Below, piece by piece: positions 63,346 to 64,000 of a DNA stretch of 64,000 bases. Positions within the stretch are counted from its first letter, which is position 1; each line of letters starts with the position of its first letter. The notes under the pieces were generated by a model. It saw only the letters and a program-made list of their open reading frames with translations. It had not been told where the DNA came from and searched no databases. The stretch comes from an uncultured Kushneria sp. (GTDB taxonomy: Bacteria; Pseudomonadota; Gammaproteobacteria; Pseudomonadales; Halomonadaceae). Made by a program: the position numbers and the translations under genes. The stretch covers positions 124,001-188,000 of the forward strand of contig NZ_CANMFC010000001.1 of the NCBI RefSeq assembly GCF_947497025.1, in the 5' to 3' direction.

Positions 63346-64000
63346 ATGACCAGCACACGAGTACTGACCGGCATTACCACGACCGGTACCCCCCATCTGG
63401 GCAATTACGTCGGTGCCATTCGCCCCGCCATTGCCGCAAGTCAGGACGAGAGCGTTCAGTCCTACTATTTTCTGGCCGATCTGCACGCGCTGATCAAGGC
63501 CAGTGATCCCAAACGGGTGCAGCAGTCGCGCCTGGAGATTGCGGCCACCTGGCTGGCGCTGGGCCTGGATACAGACAACGCGATCTTTTATCGCCAGTCG
63601 GACATCCGCGAGACGACCGAGCTTGCCTGGATGCTCTCCTGCGTCTGTGCCAAGGGGCTGATGAATCGCGCGCACGCCTACAAGGCTGCCGTGACGGATA
63701 ACGAAGAGAACGGCAGTCCCGACCCGGACCGTGGCATTACCATGGGGCTTTTCAGCTATCCGGTGCTGATGGCCGCCGACATTCTGCTGTTCAATGCCAA
63801 TCGCGTGCCGGTCGGTCGCGATCAGGTCCAGCACATCGAGATGGCACGCGACATGGCCGGGCGTTTCAATCATGTCTACAAGGGCAACTACTTCACGTTG
63901 CCCGAAGCGGTGGTGGATGAGCGGGTACAGACGCTTAATGGTCTGGACGGGCGCAAGATGTCCAAGAGCTATGACAACACCATCCCGCTGTTCTCTTCCG
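63346..64000 (+). CDS. trpS: Tryptophanyl-tRNA synthetase (cut by window end)
   Basis: The first 218 residues of a class I synthetase. The HIGH-like motif is '[13 protein letters not shown]', the specificity region '[20 protein letters not shown]' and the KMSKS motif '[17 protein letters not shown]' near the window end. The C-terminal third lies outside. The start '[20 protein letters not shown]' fits the family. Confidence 0.96.
   Translation, partial: MTSTRVLTGITTTGTPHLGNYVGAIRPAIAASQDESVQSYYFLADLHALIKASDPKRVQQSRLEIAATWLALGLDTDNAIFYRQSDIRETTELAWMLSCVCAKGLMNRAHAYKAAVTDNEENGSPDPDRGITMGLFSYPVLMAADILLFNANRVPVGRDQVQHIEMARDMAGRFNHVYKGNYFTLPEAVVDERVQTLNGLDGRKMSKSYDNTIPLFSS

Overview
This is chromosomal backbone DNA from a gammaproteobacterium, most likely a member of the Halomonadaceae (Halomonas, Kushneria or Chromohalobacter type). 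That assignment is an inference from protein character and gene order: minDE; the corB-like gene / ypjD / ffh / rpsP-rimM-trmD-rplS; xerD-dsbC-hom-thrC-recJ; prfB-lysS; holD-rimI; rsmD / ftsY-ftsE-ftsX-rpoH; slmA-argB-algC-dut-coaBC; radC-rpmB-rpmG-mutM. Base composition is high in G+C, so most long antisense reading frames are shadows of real genes. I see no rRNA, tRNA, CRISPR array, insertion sequence, prophage or integron.

Layout. 1-2.1 kb: end of minD, minE, exonuclease I. 2.1-5.7 kb: a minus-strand pitrilysin-type protease and a divergent SRAP-domain protein. 5.9-8.4 kb: a TetR regulator translationally coupled to an MFS-acyltransferase fusion. 8.5-10.8 kb: a two-component system with a PepSY protein. 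11-17.2 kb: CorB-like protein, YpjD, Ffh and the S16 operon. 17.3-25.1 kb: xerD, dsbC, threonine genes, a GST, recJ and a YitT-family protein. 25.1-29 kb: a copper-export operon (MerR regulator, CopA, a 27-residue membrane peptide) with a clear MerR-type promoter. 29.1-38.1 kb: an oligopeptide ABC transporter with three intact tandem binding-protein genes and the C-terminal remnant of a fourth. 38.3-43.5 kb: prfB with its programmed frameshift, lysS, a conserved unknown, an MFS pump and bolA. 43.6-46 kb: a probable psi subunit of DNA polymerase III, rimI, zapB, rsmD. 46.2-50.5 kb: ftsY with a 48-bp minisatellite, ftsEX, rpoH. 50.6-57 kb: an EAL phosphodiesterase, slmA, argB, algC, dut, coaBC. 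57.2-64 kb: acid phosphatase lipoprotein, quinone-reductase-like enzyme, radC, rpmBG, mutM, rlmI, a DUF2007 protein and the start of trpS.

How the genes work together. Both SRP GTPases (Ffh and FtsY) are present, and several division-site factors are spread through the window (MinD, MinE, ZapB, FtsE, FtsX, SlmA). Translation genes recur: S16, L19, L28, L33, RimM, TrmD, RsmD, RlmI, RF2, LysRS, TrpRS.

The items most worth a second look are an SRAP protein in which all four catalytic residues are substituted, a 27-residue membrane peptide overlapping copA, a 12-bp inverted repeat that could sequester the yitT start codon, the decayed fourth oppA copy with strong hairpins in the oppA array, the FtsY minisatellite, and a recognisable but divergent HolD. 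I found no wholly new multi-gene defence or mobile system here.
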